From Sphingobium sufflavum (GTDB lineage: Bacteria > Pseudomonadota > Alphaproteobacteria > Sphingomonadales > Sphingomonadaceae), in NCBI RefSeq assembly GCF_021403115.1, contig NZ_JAJSSH010000021.1, positions 1 through 50,766 on the forward strand: a stretch of DNA of 50,766 nucleotides. Reading direction: 5' to 3'. Position numbers and translations under genes: made by a program. Positions 23,674 to 32,626 of this stretch are shown here, one piece after another (within the stretch, counting starts at the first letter, position 1; each line of letters starts with the position of its first letter). Under the pieces are notes generated by a model. The model had not been told where the DNA came from, did no database searches, and saw only the letters and a program-made list of their open reading frames with translations.

Positions 23674-25491
23674 TCAATCGGCCGTGGTGAATTGCAGGCT
23701 GGCGAGACGGGCGTACAGGCCGGATCGGGCCGACAGTTCCGCGTGGGTGCCGGTCTCCACGATGCGGCCGCCGTCCATCACCACGATCCGGTTCGCCGCG
23801 CGCACGGTGGCGAGGCGGTGGGCGATGACGATGGTGGTGCGCGATCCCATCAGTTCGGCAAGGGCGGTCTGGATGGCATGTTCCGATTCCGCGTCCAGCG
23901 CGGATGTCGCCTCGTCCAGTAACAACAAAGGCGCATCGCGCAGCAGGGCGCGGGCTATGGCTATCCGCTGGCGCTGGCCGCCGGAGAGGCGCGCGCCGCC
24001 TTCGCCCAGATAGGTGTCGAGGCCGTCCGGCAGGGCGCGCAGGAAATCCTCCGCATGGGCGGCGCGGGCGGCGGTCCAGAGCGCATCGTCGTCGGCGTCC
24101 CAGCGGCCATAGCGCAGATTGTCGCGGGCGGAGGCGGCGAAGATCACCGTCTCCTGCGGGACGAGGGCCATATGGTTGCGGACCGCGACCGGGTCCATCG
24201 CGGGCAGGGGGATGGCGTTGAAGGCCACGCTGCCCGCATCGGGATCATAGAAGCGCGAGGCGAGTTGCAGCACGGTGGACTTGCCCGCACCGGACGGACC
24301 GACCAGAGCGACCGTCTCGCCGGGACGGACGTGCAGGGTGAAATCCGCCAGCGCGGCGGTGTCTCGCCGGGTGGGATAGTGGAAGGTCACGCCGTCGAAA
24401 TGCAGGCTGGCGGGCGCATCGGCGGGAACCGGCACGGGGTCTGTAGGGGCGGTGATGCCCGGTTCCTCACCCAGCAATTCGGTCATGCGGCTGGCGGCGC
24501 CCGCGGCGCGGAGCAGGTCGCCATAGGTCTCGCTGAGCGAGCCGAACGCGCCCGCGACCAGTCCGCCGGTGACGACGAAGGCGGCGATGCTGCCGCCGGT
24601 CATCCGGCCGCTCGCCACGTCCAGCGCGCCCTGCCACATCAGCAGGACGAGCGCGCCGAAGATGAGGCCGATGACCAGCGCGGTCAGGCCCGCACGGACC
24701 AGGATGCGATGGCGCGCAGTGCGAAAGCCATCCTCTACTGCGTTGGAAAAACGCTCCTTTTCCCGCGCTTCCTGCCCGAACGCCTGCACGATCTTCATCG
24801 CGCCCAGCACTTCCGTCGTCATGCTGCCGATGCCGGCCATGCGGTCCTGGCTGGCGCGGGCGAGGGTGCGCAACCGCCGCCCGATGAGGATGAGGGGGAT
24901 CAGGATCGCGGGTATGGCGAGGAGAAGCATCGCGGTCAGGCGCGGCGCGAGGGTGAAGAGATAGATGATGCCGCCGACGCCGGTGAAGGCGTTGCGCAGC
25001 GCGACGGAGACGGTCGATCCCACCACCTGTTCGATGATCGCGGTGTCGCTGGTCATGCGCGAGGCGATTTCCGACGGGCGGTTGACCTCGAAGAAGCTGG
25101 GCGAGAGGCGCAGCAGCCGGGCCTGCACCGCGACCCGCATGTCGGCCACGACCCGCTCGCCCAGCCAGGACACGCAATAGAATCGGGCCGCCGTGGCGAT
25201 GGCGAGCAGCGCGACGATGCCGAGCAGGTAGCGGAACCAGTGGGCGATGTCCGCCGTCGCCCCGCCCGCCGCGAAACCCCGGTCGATGACGAGGCGAAAG
25301 CCGCTGGGTATCGCCAGCGTGGAGGCGGAGGTGAGGATGAGCGCCACGGACGCCCCCGCGATCACCCAGGGGTAGCGGCGCGCAAAGCCCCAGATGAGGC
25401 CGAGGTCGCCCAGGCTGCGCTTGCGCCCGTCATCCTCCGGCGTTGCGGTCGGGCTTTGGGCAATTTGTCTGTTTTGTGGACGTCGGGCCAT
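23674..25491 (-). CDS. ABC transporter, fused membrane and ATPase domains (exporter type)
   Basis: The 605-residue half-transporter has a six-helix membrane domain (about 35-325, including PSFFEVNRPSEIASRMTSD and a coupling-helix region), then an ATPase with Walker A GPSGAGKST, Q-loop VPQETVIF, signature RLSGGQRQRIAIARAL, Walker B PLLLLDEATSALD and switch His in IAHRLATV. It should work as a homodimeric exporter in the inner membrane, of the MsbA/lipid and multidrug type. The substrate cannot be assigned. It is divergent from phaZ across 261 bases. Nothing else is in its operon. Confidence 0.94.
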   Translation of the reverse strand: MARRPQNRQIAQSPTATPEDDGRKRSLGDLGLIWGFARRYPWVIAGASVALILTSASTLAIPSGFRLVIDRGFAAGGATADIAHWFRYLLGIVALLAIATAARFYCVSWLGERVVADMRVAVQARLLRLSPSFFEVNRPSEIASRMTSDTAIIEQVVGSTVSVALRNAFTGVGGIIYLFTLAPRLTAMLLLAIPAILIPLILIGRRLRTLARASQDRMAGIGSMTTEVLGAMKIVQAFGQEAREKERFSNAVEDGFRTARHRILVRAGLTALVIGLIFGALVLLMWQGALDVASGRMTGGSIAAFVVTGGLVAGAFGSLSETYGDLLRAAGAASRMTELLGEEPGITAPTDPVPVPADAPASLHFDGVTFHYPTRRDTAALADFTLHVRPGETVALVGPSGAGKSTVLQLASRFYDPDAGSVAFNAIPLPAMDPVAVRNHMALVPQETVIFAASARDNLRYGRWDADDDALWTAARAAHAEDFLRALPDGLDTYLGEGGARLSGGQRQRIAIARALLRDAPLLLLDEATSALDAESEHAIQTALAELMGSRTTIVIAHRLATVRAANRIVVMDGGRIVETGTHAELSARSGLYARLASLQFTTAD

Positions 25492-25752
25492 TGCGGGGCT
25501 TTAGTCAGGGCCGGGCTTGCTGTAAAACAAGATTTGGGAGGGGGAGCATGATCGTCTCCGGCTGTCGGACGGCGGGATCGGTGCGGCTTGTCCCGCAGGT
25601 GCGGGAGGGAACTTTCCCTTCCGCCAGCCTATCCTGTCCTATGCTTTGGTCTATATCGCAAATCGAAAGCTTTTCCATATACAGGATAGTCGCCTGCACC
25701 GTTCGCCCGATCAGCGGGGGGACGGGGCGGCGGTACGCCAGAGGGTCGCTTC

Positions 25753-26976
25753 ATGCTCTATAATGCCTATGAACTTCAGCGCAGCTTTCTCGCCAGCGCC
25801 AGCGCGATGGCGACGGCGGGGGCCGAATTCCTGCAAAACCCGGCCAATCCGTTCGCCTATTTCGGCGGTGGGCCGGTGCTGGCGTCCGCTCTGGATGTGT
25901 TCGCCCATGCTTCCGCTCCGCGCGGCAAGCCCGAATTCGGCCTCGACACGGTGGAGATCGACGGGCGGACGGTGGCGGTGACGGAGGAGATCGAGGCGCG
26001 CAAATCCTTTGGCCAGCTCAGGCATTTCGTGCGGGAGGGCGCGCCGGAGGGGCAGCCACGGCTGCTGATCGTGGCGCCGATGTCCGGCCATTTCGCCACC
26101 CTGCTGCGCGGCACGGTCGCGCGCATGTTGCCGGGCCATGACGTCTATATCACCGACTGGCGCGACGCGCGTAACGTGCCGCTGTCGGAGGGGACGTTCA
26201 CACTGGACGACTATGTCGACTATCTGATCGAGTGGCTGGCGCATATCGGTCCCGGCGCGCACATGCTGGCCGTCTGCCAGCCGTCGGTGCCCAGCTATGC
26301 TGCGCTGTGCGTGATGTCGGCGGCGAAAGACCCCAATCTGCCGCGCAGCCTGACCATGATGGGCGGTCCCATCGACACGCGCGAAGCGCCCACGGCGGTC
26401 AACGAACTGGCGATGGAGCGGCCGCTGAGCTGGTTCAAGCAGAATGTCGTGGCGACGGTGCCGTTCAACTATCCGGGCGCGGGGCGGCAGGTCTATCCGG
26501 GTTTCCTGCAACTGGCGGGGTTCATGTCGATGAACTTGGGCAACCACCTGATGAGCCATTGGGGGATGTTCAAGCATCTGGTCGAAGGCGACGATGAAAG
26601 CGCGGATTCGACCAAGAAATTCTATGAAGAATATCGGTCTGTCTGCGACATGACGGCGGAATTCTACCTGCGGACGGTGGAAGAGGTGTTCCAGAAGCAC
26701 AGCCTGCCCAAGGGCGAACTGCTGCATCACGGCGTCCGCGTCGATCCCGGTGCGATCACCGATGTCGCCCTGCTGGCGATCGAGGGCGAGAAGGACGATA
26801 TTTCGGGGCTGGGCCAGACGAAGGCCGCGTTGACCATCGCCACCAACCTGCCCGATGAGAAGAAGCAATATTATATGGCCCCCAATGTCGGCCATTATGG
26901 CATCTTCAACGGCAGCAAATGGCGCAACCAGATCGCGCCGGTGCTGGAACAGTGGATTGCCCGGAACGACGGCTGA
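25753..26976 (+). CDS. phaZ: Intracellular polyhydroxyalkanoate depolymerase (PhaZ type)
   Basis: The 407-residue protein is an alpha/beta-hydrolase of the intracellular PHB depolymerase group. The N-terminal MLYNAYELQRS and the block VYITDWRDARNVPLSEGTFTLDDYVDYL are typical. The nucleophile sits in AVCQPSVPSYA (Cys175), a cysteine instead of the lipase-box serine as known for this group. GEKDDISG and NVGHYGIFNG supply the other triad residues (Asp, His). It would mobilise stored polyester granules in the cytoplasm. The ATG at 25753 is the start of the conserved N terminus. No synthase (phaC) is nearby. Confidence 0.93.
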   Translation: MLYNAYELQRSFLASASAMATAGAEFLQNPANPFAYFGGGPVLASALDVFAHASAPRGKPEFGLDTVEIDGRTVAVTEEIEARKSFGQLRHFVREGAPEGQPRLLIVAPMSGHFATLLRGTVARMLPGHDVYITDWRDARNVPLSEGTFTLDDYVDYLIEWLAHIGPGAHMLAVCQPSVPSYAALCVMSAAKDPNLPRSLTMMGGPIDTREAPTAVNELAMERPLSWFKQNVVATVPFNYPGAGRQVYPGFLQLAGFMSMNLGNHLMSHWGMFKHLVEGDDESADSTKKFYEEYRSVCDMTAEFYLRTVEEVFQKHSLPKGELLHHGVRVDPGAITDVALLAIEGEKDDISGLGQTKAALTIATNLPDEKKQYYMAPNVGHYGIFNGSKWRNQIAPVLEQWIARNDG

Positions 26977-27022
26977 ACGCTGGTCGGCCGGGGTGTGATG
27001 TGCGGGGAATGACAGGCGGCTC

Positions 27023-27997
27023 ATGGCGGAATTGATTGCGGTGGGCGTCGAACGGTGGCCGGTGGCGGGCAGCTTTGTCATCAGCCGGGGCGCGAAGACC
27101 CATGTGGACGTCGTGACCTGCATCGTGGGCGATGGCCTGCACCGGGGACGGGGCGAGGGCACGCCCATCTATTATAAAGGCGAGGATGCCGAGGGCTGCG
27201 CGGAGGCGATCCGCGCCTTTGCCGCGCGCGGACCGTTCGACCGGGCGTCGGTCAACGCCGGTATGACGGCGGGCGCGGCACGCAACGCGCTGGATTGCGC
27301 GCTGTGGGAGCTGGAGGCGCAGGCGGGCGGGCAGCCGGTCTGGGCGCTGGCGGGGCTGGCCGAGCCGGTGGCCATGGCGACGGCTTTCACCATCAGTCTG
27401 GGCGAACCGGATGTCATGGAAGCGGCGGCCCTGCGCGCGGCGGCGGCGGGCTATGGCCTGTTGAAATGCAAGCTGACCGGGGAGGGTGACCTGGCCCGTG
27501 TCGGGGCGGTGCGGCGGGGCGCGCCGGACGTGCGCCTGATCGTCGACGCCAATGAGAGCTGGGGCGACCTGGACATTGCGGCGGAAGCGGCGGCGCTGGC
27601 GGCGCTGGGCGTCGAACTGGTCGAGCAACCGGTGCCGCGCGGGCAGGATGAGAGACTCTATGATGTCGTGTCGCCGATCCCCTTTTGCGCCGACGAAAGC
27701 TGCCAGACGGCGGCGGACCTCGACCGGCTGGGCATGTATCAGGCGATCAACATCAAGCTGGACAAGGCGGGCGGCCTGACCGAGGCGCTGCGGCTGGCCG
27801 AAGGCGCGCGGGTGCGCGGGCAGGTGATCATGGTCGGGTGCATGCTGGGCACGTCGCTGGGCATAGCGCCCGCCTTTCTGGCGGCGCAGGATGTGCGCTG
27901 GGTGGACCTCGACGGTGCGCTGTTGTTGGCGGAGGATCGTGAGGGCGCGCTGGTGGCCGAGCAGGGCCTGCTGCGGCCCGGGAGCCTGTGGGGGTAA
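27023..27997 (+). CDS. Dipeptide epimerase (enolase superfamily)
   Basis: The 324-residue protein belongs to the muconate-lactonizing/dipeptide-epimerase branch of the enolase superfamily. It has the catalytic KCKLTG (K-x-K motif), metal ligands in LIVDANESW, ELVEQPVP and CADES, and the opposite base lysine in IKLDKAGG. These are the motifs of L-Ala-D/L-Glu epimerases, which recycle murein peptides; related enzymes prefer other dipeptides. The gene starts 46 bases after phaZ on the same strand and may be co-transcribed, though no functional link is obvious. Confidence 0.9.
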   Translation: MAELIAVGVERWPVAGSFVISRGAKTHVDVVTCIVGDGLHRGRGEGTPIYYKGEDAEGCAEAIRAFAARGPFDRASVNAGMTAGAARNALDCALWELEAQAGGQPVWALAGLAEPVAMATAFTISLGEPDVMEAAALRAAAAGYGLLKCKLTGEGDLARVGAVRRGAPDVRLIVDANESWGDLDIAAEAAALAALGVELVEQPVPRGQDERLYDVVSPIPFCADESCQTAADLDRLGMYQAINIKLDKAGGLTEALRLAEGARVRGQVIMVGCMLGTSLGIAPAFLAAQDVRWVDLDGALLLAEDREGALVAEQGLLRPGSLWG

Positions 27998-28101
27998 GAG
28001 TGCCGTTCCGGCGGGCGGCCCGGTCATGCTATCGCTCATCCTCCCATCTTGTCCCGTCGCCGCCATTTCCTGTCGTGCGCCGGAGTCGATGGACAGAGAG
28101 C

Positions 28102-29319
28102 CTAGGGGCTTTTGCGGTCGACGCCAGCCTGCGCCGCATCGCCGAGGCGGTGATTGTGCCGGGCGTCGTCGCGGTCGTCATAGGGCAGGACCATCCGGCC
28201 ATCGGGCGCGGCGGTGAAGCTGGTCTGGGTGGGATAAGCGAACTCTATCCCCTCCGCATTGAAGCGTTTGAGGATGGCGAGCGCGACGCGGTGCCGGGTC
28301 ATGAAATAATCCGCCGTGTCGGGATCGGGCACGTCCAGTTCCAGCTCATAGTCCAGCGAGCTGGCGCCGAAGCCGATCATGCCCGCATGGATGAAGACCT
28401 GGCCTTCGCCCTCCACCACCTGCTTCAGCATGGCGGGGATGGTTTCGGCGACATCGGTGGGTGTCTGGTAGATGATGCCGAGCGCGAACTTGATGCGGCG
28501 GCGCTCCAGCGTCTGGAGGCTGGTGATCTCTTTTTGCAGGAGCTGCGCGTTGGAGATGATCTTGCGCTCGCCGCTCATGGCGCGCAGGCGGGTCGATTTC
28601 AGGCCGATGCGTTCCACCCGCGCGGTGGTCTGGTCATAGGTGATGACCTCCCCCTGACGGAACGGCTTATCGAAGATGATGGAGAGGGCAGCGAACAGGT
28701 CCGAGAAGATGCCCTGCGCCGCGAGGCCGATGGCGATGCCGCCGATGCCGAGGCCCGCGACAAGGCCGGTGACGTTCACGCCCAGATTATCGAGCACCAC
28801 GATGGCCGCGATGGCGAACAGCCCCACCGTCACCAGGAGGCGGATGATGCCCATCGCGTTGCTGAGCGTGTCATTGCCGGTTTCCGGGGCGGCGTTGCGC
28901 TGGATCAGGCCAAGGATGATCTCCCGCGCCCACAGCGCGACCTGGAAGGTGGCGACGATGGTGAAGAGGATGCGGATGGTGCCGCTGAGCCATTCGGGCG
29001 GGTTGGCATAGCCCATCACCATCCGCGCCGCGACGAGCATCAGGAAAAGGTGGGAGGTGCGCGCGATGGCGCGGCCCGCGACAATGCCGAGCGAGTGCGG
29101 GCTTTGCTGCCCCAGCCGGCGCCCGGTACGGCGCGCGAGGTTGAGCGCGAAATAGATGAGGACGGCGGCGCCGACCGCGATGGTGATGTTCAGCCAGTGC
29201 GTGCCGAGCCATCCGCCGATGTCGATCACCGCCTGCTGGGGCGATTGCATCGACAGGTCGAACTGCTGTTCGGCGCGTGCGGCCTCGTTGGTGATGGTCT
29301 GGGTGGTGGGCGACGCCAT
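28102..29319 (-). CDS. MscS-type mechanosensitive channel
   Basis: The 405-residue membrane protein has four to five hydrophobic segments. The pore helix is GVNVTGLVAGLGIGGIAIGLAAQ, rich in the Gly/Ala pattern that defines MscS, and ALSIIFDKPFRQGEVITYDQ opens the beta domain. The C-terminal cytoplasmic region carries the alpha/beta cage and a charged tail (about 380-405). It should open on membrane tension to release solutes in hypo-osmotic shock. AGGAG lies before the ATG. The dipeptide epimerase converges on it from the left; ubiG lies upstream on the same strand. Confidence 0.93.
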   Translation of the reverse strand: MASPTTQTITNEAARAEQQFDLSMQSPQQAVIDIGGWLGTHWLNITIAVGAAVLIYFALNLARRTGRRLGQQSPHSLGIVAGRAIARTSHLFLMLVAARMVMGYANPPEWLSGTIRILFTIVATFQVALWAREIILGLIQRNAAPETGNDTLSNAMGIIRLLVTVGLFAIAAIVVLDNLGVNVTGLVAGLGIGGIAIGLAAQGIFSDLFAALSIIFDKPFRQGEVITYDQTTARVERIGLKSTRLRAMSGERKIISNAQLLQKEITSLQTLERRRIKFALGIIYQTPTDVAETIPAMLKQVVEGEGQVFIHAGMIGFGASSLDYELELDVPDPDTADYFMTRHRVALAILKRFNAEGIEFAYPTQTSFTAAPDGRMVLPYDDRDDARHNHRLGDAAQAGVDRKSP

Positions 29320-29422
29320 GCGCGCTCCTCAAAAAAACTGGACCTCTATGGCCACTCTGGTGATGGCTCGTTCGCCTTGCTAACCGATCGGGACCGAAAT
29401 GGCTCCCGGTGGCGCCGTGACC

Positions 29423-30160
29423 CTAGGCCAGAGGCACGGCGGTCATCAGATAGTTGATTCCCATGTCCGGGCTGCGCTGGAAGCCGCGATCCGGGCGGAA
29501 AGCGATGCCTTCGCGGTCGATGACCTGCATCGACGATGCGGTGAGATGCGCCTCCATCTCGTCCGGCGTCAGGAAGCGGTGCCAGTCGTGCGTGCCGCGC
29601 GGCACCAGGTTCAGACCCTCGCCGATGGTGATCATCGTCAGGCGCGACAGCGGCGTGCGGTTGGGGGTGGAGAGGATCAGCAGGCCGCCGGGCGCCACCA
29701 GCCGGGCGAGATGGCCGATGAACAGCGCCGGATCCTCCACATGCTCGACCACCTCCATGCAGGTGACGAGGTCATAAGGGGCGTCGGTCATCGTCTCCAC
29801 GCTGCCCGTGCGATAGTCGATGGGGAGACGGCCCTTGTCCGCATGGGCGCTGGCCACGGTGATGTTGGCGGGGGTCGCGTCGATGCCCGTCACCGCCGCG
29901 CCCAGCCGGGCGAGCGGTTCGCACAGCAGGCCCGCGCCGCAGCCCACGTCCAGCGCGCGTCGGCCCGCCAGTGGGCGTATGTTATGATGGTCGAGCGACC
30001 AGTGCGCATCCACCCGTTCCCGGATATAGGCGAGGCGCACGGGGTTGAGCTTGTGCAGCATCGCGCTGCTGCCGCGGGGGTTCCACCAGTCCGCCGACAG
30101 GGTGGAGAAATGCGCGACCTCATCCGGCCTGATCGTCGACTTGTCCGCGTTGCTTGCCAT
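29423..30160 (-). CDS. ubiG: Ubiquinone biosynthesis O-methyltransferase UbiG
   Basis: The 245-residue class I methyltransferase has the SAM motif ALDVGCGAGLLCEPLARLGA (about 69-88), LVTCMEVVEHV, and a UbiG-typical N terminus (HFSTLSADWWNPRGSSAMLHKLNPVRLAYIR). It carries out the two O-methylations of ubiquinone synthesis. CAGGAT precedes the ATG. It is divergent from lysC with 106 bases between, an arrangement I recall from many alphaproteobacteria. Confidence 0.96.
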   Translation of the reverse strand: MASNADKSTIRPDEVAHFSTLSADWWNPRGSSAMLHKLNPVRLAYIRERVDAHWSLDHHNIRPLAGRRALDVGCGAGLLCEPLARLGAAVTGIDATPANITVASAHADKGRLPIDYRTGSVETMTDAPYDLVTCMEVVEHVEDPALFIGHLARLVAPGGLLILSTPNRTPLSRLTMITIGEGLNLVPRGTHDWHRFLTPDEMEAHLTASSMQVIDREGIAFRPDRGFQRSPDMGINYLMTAVPLA

Positions 30161-30266
30161 GGCCGATCCTGCTGACTAAAGGGGGCGCCTGTTGGGGGAC
30201 GGACGGCATGCGCCATCCGTGCCTCGCTCCTTTAACCCAATCTGCGGGAAAGCAAACGGCAAAGCC

Positions 30267-31541
30267 ATGGCGCGGATCGTAATGAAGTTCGGCGGAACGT
30301 CGATGGCGGGGATGGATCGCATCCGCAACGTCGCAGCCCGCGTCAAACATGTTGTCGAGCAGGGCAATGAGGTCGCTGTCGTCGTGTCCGCCATGGCGGG
30401 CGAGACGAACCGGCTGGTCGCCTTCTGCGAGGACGCAAGCCCCCTCTATGACCCCGCGGAATATGACGTGGTGGTGGCGGCCGGTGAACAGATCACCAGC
30501 GGCCTCCTCGCCATGACGTTGAAGGCGATGGGCGTGGATGCGCGCAGCTGGCTCGGCTGGCAGATGCCCATTCGCACGGTGGAAGCGCATGCGAAGGCGC
30601 GTGTCGAGAGCATCGACACGACCGCTCTGGACGCGGCGATGAAGGCGGGACAGGTCGCGGTCATCCCCGGTTTTCAGGGGCAGATGGCGGATGGCCGTGT
30701 CTCCACGCTGGGCCGTGGCGGTTCCGATACGTCGGCGGTCGCGGTTGCGGCGGCGGTGAAGGCGGATCGCTGCGACATCTATACCGATGTGAACGGCGTC
30801 TACACCACCGACCCGCGCATCGTTGCGCGCGCCCGGAAACTGGACCTGGTGACGTACGAGGAAATGCTCGAACTCGCATCGGTAGGATCGAAGGTTCTCC
30901 AGACCCGCTCCGTTGCTTTGGCGATGAAGGAAAAGGTGCGGGTGCAGGTGCTCAGCAGTTTCGACGACCCGACACAGGATGAATTGCCCGGCACCCTCAT
31001 CGTCAGCGAAGAGGAAATCGAGGCCAAACTCAACAAGGATGCGAACGTGGAACGCCAGCTTATCACCGGCATCGCCCATGACAAGAATGAGGCGAAGATC
31101 ATCGTCACCCGCGTGCCGGACAAGCCGGGCGCCATCGCCAACATCTTCGGCCCGCTCGCCGACGCCAGCATCAATGTCGACATGATTATCCAGAATGTCG
31201 GCCATGAAGGCGCGGAGACGGACGTGACCTTCACCGTGCCCGGCGCGGACCTTGCCCGGTCGCTCGACATCCTCGCCAGCCGCAAGGACGCGATCGGCTA
31301 CACCAGCCTGATCTCCGACTCAAAGGTCGCGAAGGTCAGCGTCGTGGGCGTCGGCATGAAGAGCCATGCGGGCGTCGCGGCGATGATGTTCCAGACGCTG
31401 GGCGAGCGCGGCATCAATATCCAGGCGGTCGCGACCAGCGAGATCAAGGTGTCCGTCCTGATCGACGAGGATGAGACGGAACTGGCCGTGCGCGTTCTCC
31501 ACACGACCTACGGCCTCGACGCGGATCAGCCACCAGCGTGA
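30267..31541 (+). CDS. lysC: Aspartate kinase
   Basis: The 424-residue monofunctional aspartokinase phosphorylates aspartate, the entry step to lysine, threonine and methionine. It starts MARIVMKFGGTSMAG with the KFGGTS catalytic motif. GRGGSDTSAVAVAAAVKADRCDIYTDVNGVYTTDPR is the core nucleotide and aspartate site. Two ACT domains follow (VPDKPGAIANIFGPLADASINVDMI and VGVGMKSHAGVAAMMFQTLGERGINI), expected to give feedback control. The frame is open 25 codons upstream, but the ATG at 30267 is where homology starts. Its stop overlaps the next gene's GTG start. Confidence 0.97.
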   Translation: MARIVMKFGGTSMAGMDRIRNVAARVKHVVEQGNEVAVVVSAMAGETNRLVAFCEDASPLYDPAEYDVVVAAGEQITSGLLAMTLKAMGVDARSWLGWQMPIRTVEAHAKARVESIDTTALDAAMKAGQVAVIPGFQGQMADGRVSTLGRGGSDTSAVAVAAAVKADRCDIYTDVNGVYTTDPRIVARARKLDLVTYEEMLELASVGSKVLQTRSVALAMKEKVRVQVLSSFDDPTQDELPGTLIVSEEEIEAKLNKDANVERQLITGIAHDKNEAKIIVTRVPDKPGAIANIFGPLADASINVDMIIQNVGHEGAETDVTFTVPGADLARSLDILASRKDAIGYTSLISDSKVAKVSVVGVGMKSHAGVAAMMFQTLGERGINIQAVATSEIKVSVLIDEDETELAVRVLHTTYGLDADQPPA

Positions 31542-32566
31542 GCGTATTGCCCCTGAGTGGCCGTGCGCGCCTGCGCGAACTGGAAGCGCGTGGCGCGGCC
31601 TTCCTCGGTTGCGACCATGCGATCCTGTGCGGCGCGATGAGCTGGGTCTCCGAACGCAATCTGGTCGCGGCGATCAGCAATGCGGGCGGATTCGGTGTGA
31701 TCGCGTGCGGCGCGATGACGCCCGAATTGCTGGATGCGGAGATTGCGGGCACCAAGCTCCTCACGCAAAAGCCGTTCGGCGTGAACCTCATCACCATGCA
31801 TCCGCAGCTGTTCGACCTGATCGAGGTCTGCACGCGGCATGAGGTCGGCCATGTCGTGCTGGCGGGCGGCCTGCCGCCCAAGGGCAGCATCGAGGCGATC
31901 AAGGCGTCGGGCGCAAAGGTCATCTGCTTCGCGCCCGCTCTGTCGCTGGCCAAGAAGCTGCACCGGTCGGGCGTGGATGCGCTGGTGATCGAGGGTATGG
32001 AGGCGGGCGGCCATATCGGCCCGGTCGCCACCAATGTGCTGGCGCAGGAAATCCTGCCCACGCTGGCCGACGAACTGCCGATCTTCGTCGCGGGCGGCAT
32101 CGGCCGGGGCGAGATGATCGCGAGCTTTCTGGAGATGGGGGCGGCGGGCGTGCAGCTGGGCACGCGCTTCGTCTGCGCGACGGAGAGCATCGCGCATCCG
32201 GCGTTCAAGAAGGCGTTCCTGCGCGCCAACGCCCGTGATGCGGTGTCCAGCGTTCAGGTCGATGCGCGCCTGCCGGTGATCCCGGTGCGCGCGCTGAAGA
32301 ACACAGGCACCGAGGCGTTCACCGCCAAGCAGCGCGAAGTCGCGCAGATGCTGGACGATGGCAAGGTCGACATGGGGCAGGCCCAGCTGGAGATCGAGCA
32401 TTATTGGGCGGGCGCGCTGCGCCGTGCGGTGATCGACGGCGATGTCGAGAATGGATCGCTGATGGCGGGCCAGTCGGTCGGCATGGTGACGAGCGAGGAG
32501 CCGGTCACGGCGATCATCGGCACGCTGCTGGAGCAAGCGGCGGCGGCCCTGGCGCGGATGAAATAA
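31538..32566 (+). CDS. NAD(P)H-dependent flavin oxidoreductase (nitronate monooxygenase family)
   Basis: This 342-residue TIM-barrel protein fits the nitronate monooxygenase/FabK-like flavin enzymes: CGAMSWVSERNLVAAISNAGGFGVIACG at the N terminus, VIEGMEAGGHIGP, IFVAGGIGRGEMIASFLEMGAAGVQLGTRF as FMN phosphate-binding region. The GTG start overlaps the lysC TGA (GTGA), so translation is probably coupled. The physiological substrate is not certain; family members oxidise nitronates or act as enoyl reductases. A terminator follows at 32593. Confidence 0.9.
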   Translation: MSVLPLSGRARLRELEARGAAFLGCDHAILCGAMSWVSERNLVAAISNAGGFGVIACGAMTPELLDAEIAGTKLLTQKPFGVNLITMHPQLFDLIEVCTRHEVGHVVLAGGLPPKGSIEAIKASGAKVICFAPALSLAKKLHRSGVDALVIEGMEAGGHIGPVATNVLAQEILPTLADELPIFVAGGIGRGEMIASFLEMGAAGVQLGTRFVCATESIAHPAFKKAFLRANARDAVSSVQVDARLPVIPVRALKNTGTEAFTAKQREVAQMLDDGKVDMGQAQLEIEHYWAGALRRAVIDGDVENGSLMAGQSVGMVTSEEPVTAIIGTLLEQAAAALARMK

Positions 32567-32592
32567 GTCAGGCGCATCCAGACAGAGGTATG

Positions 32593-32623
32593 AAAGGGGA
32601 GAGGGCGAACCTCTCCCCTTTTT
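32593..32623. terminator. Bidirectional terminator after the lysC operon
   Basis: Stem AAAGGGGAGAG (32593-32603), loop GGCGAAC, CTCTCCCCTTT (32611-32621) plus TT. It lies between convergent genes ending at 32566 (+) and 32627 (-), so it can serve both. Confidence 0.9.
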
Positions 32624-32626
32624 CAT

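Noticed and set aside
24055..25551. Plus-strand frame opposite the ABC exporter
   Set aside because: Antisense to a gene with intact Walker and signature motifs.
28102..29457. Plus-strand frame across the MscS-type gene
   Set aside because: The minus-strand MscS pore motif is unmistakable; the plus frame is Asp/Gly/Arg-rich antisense.
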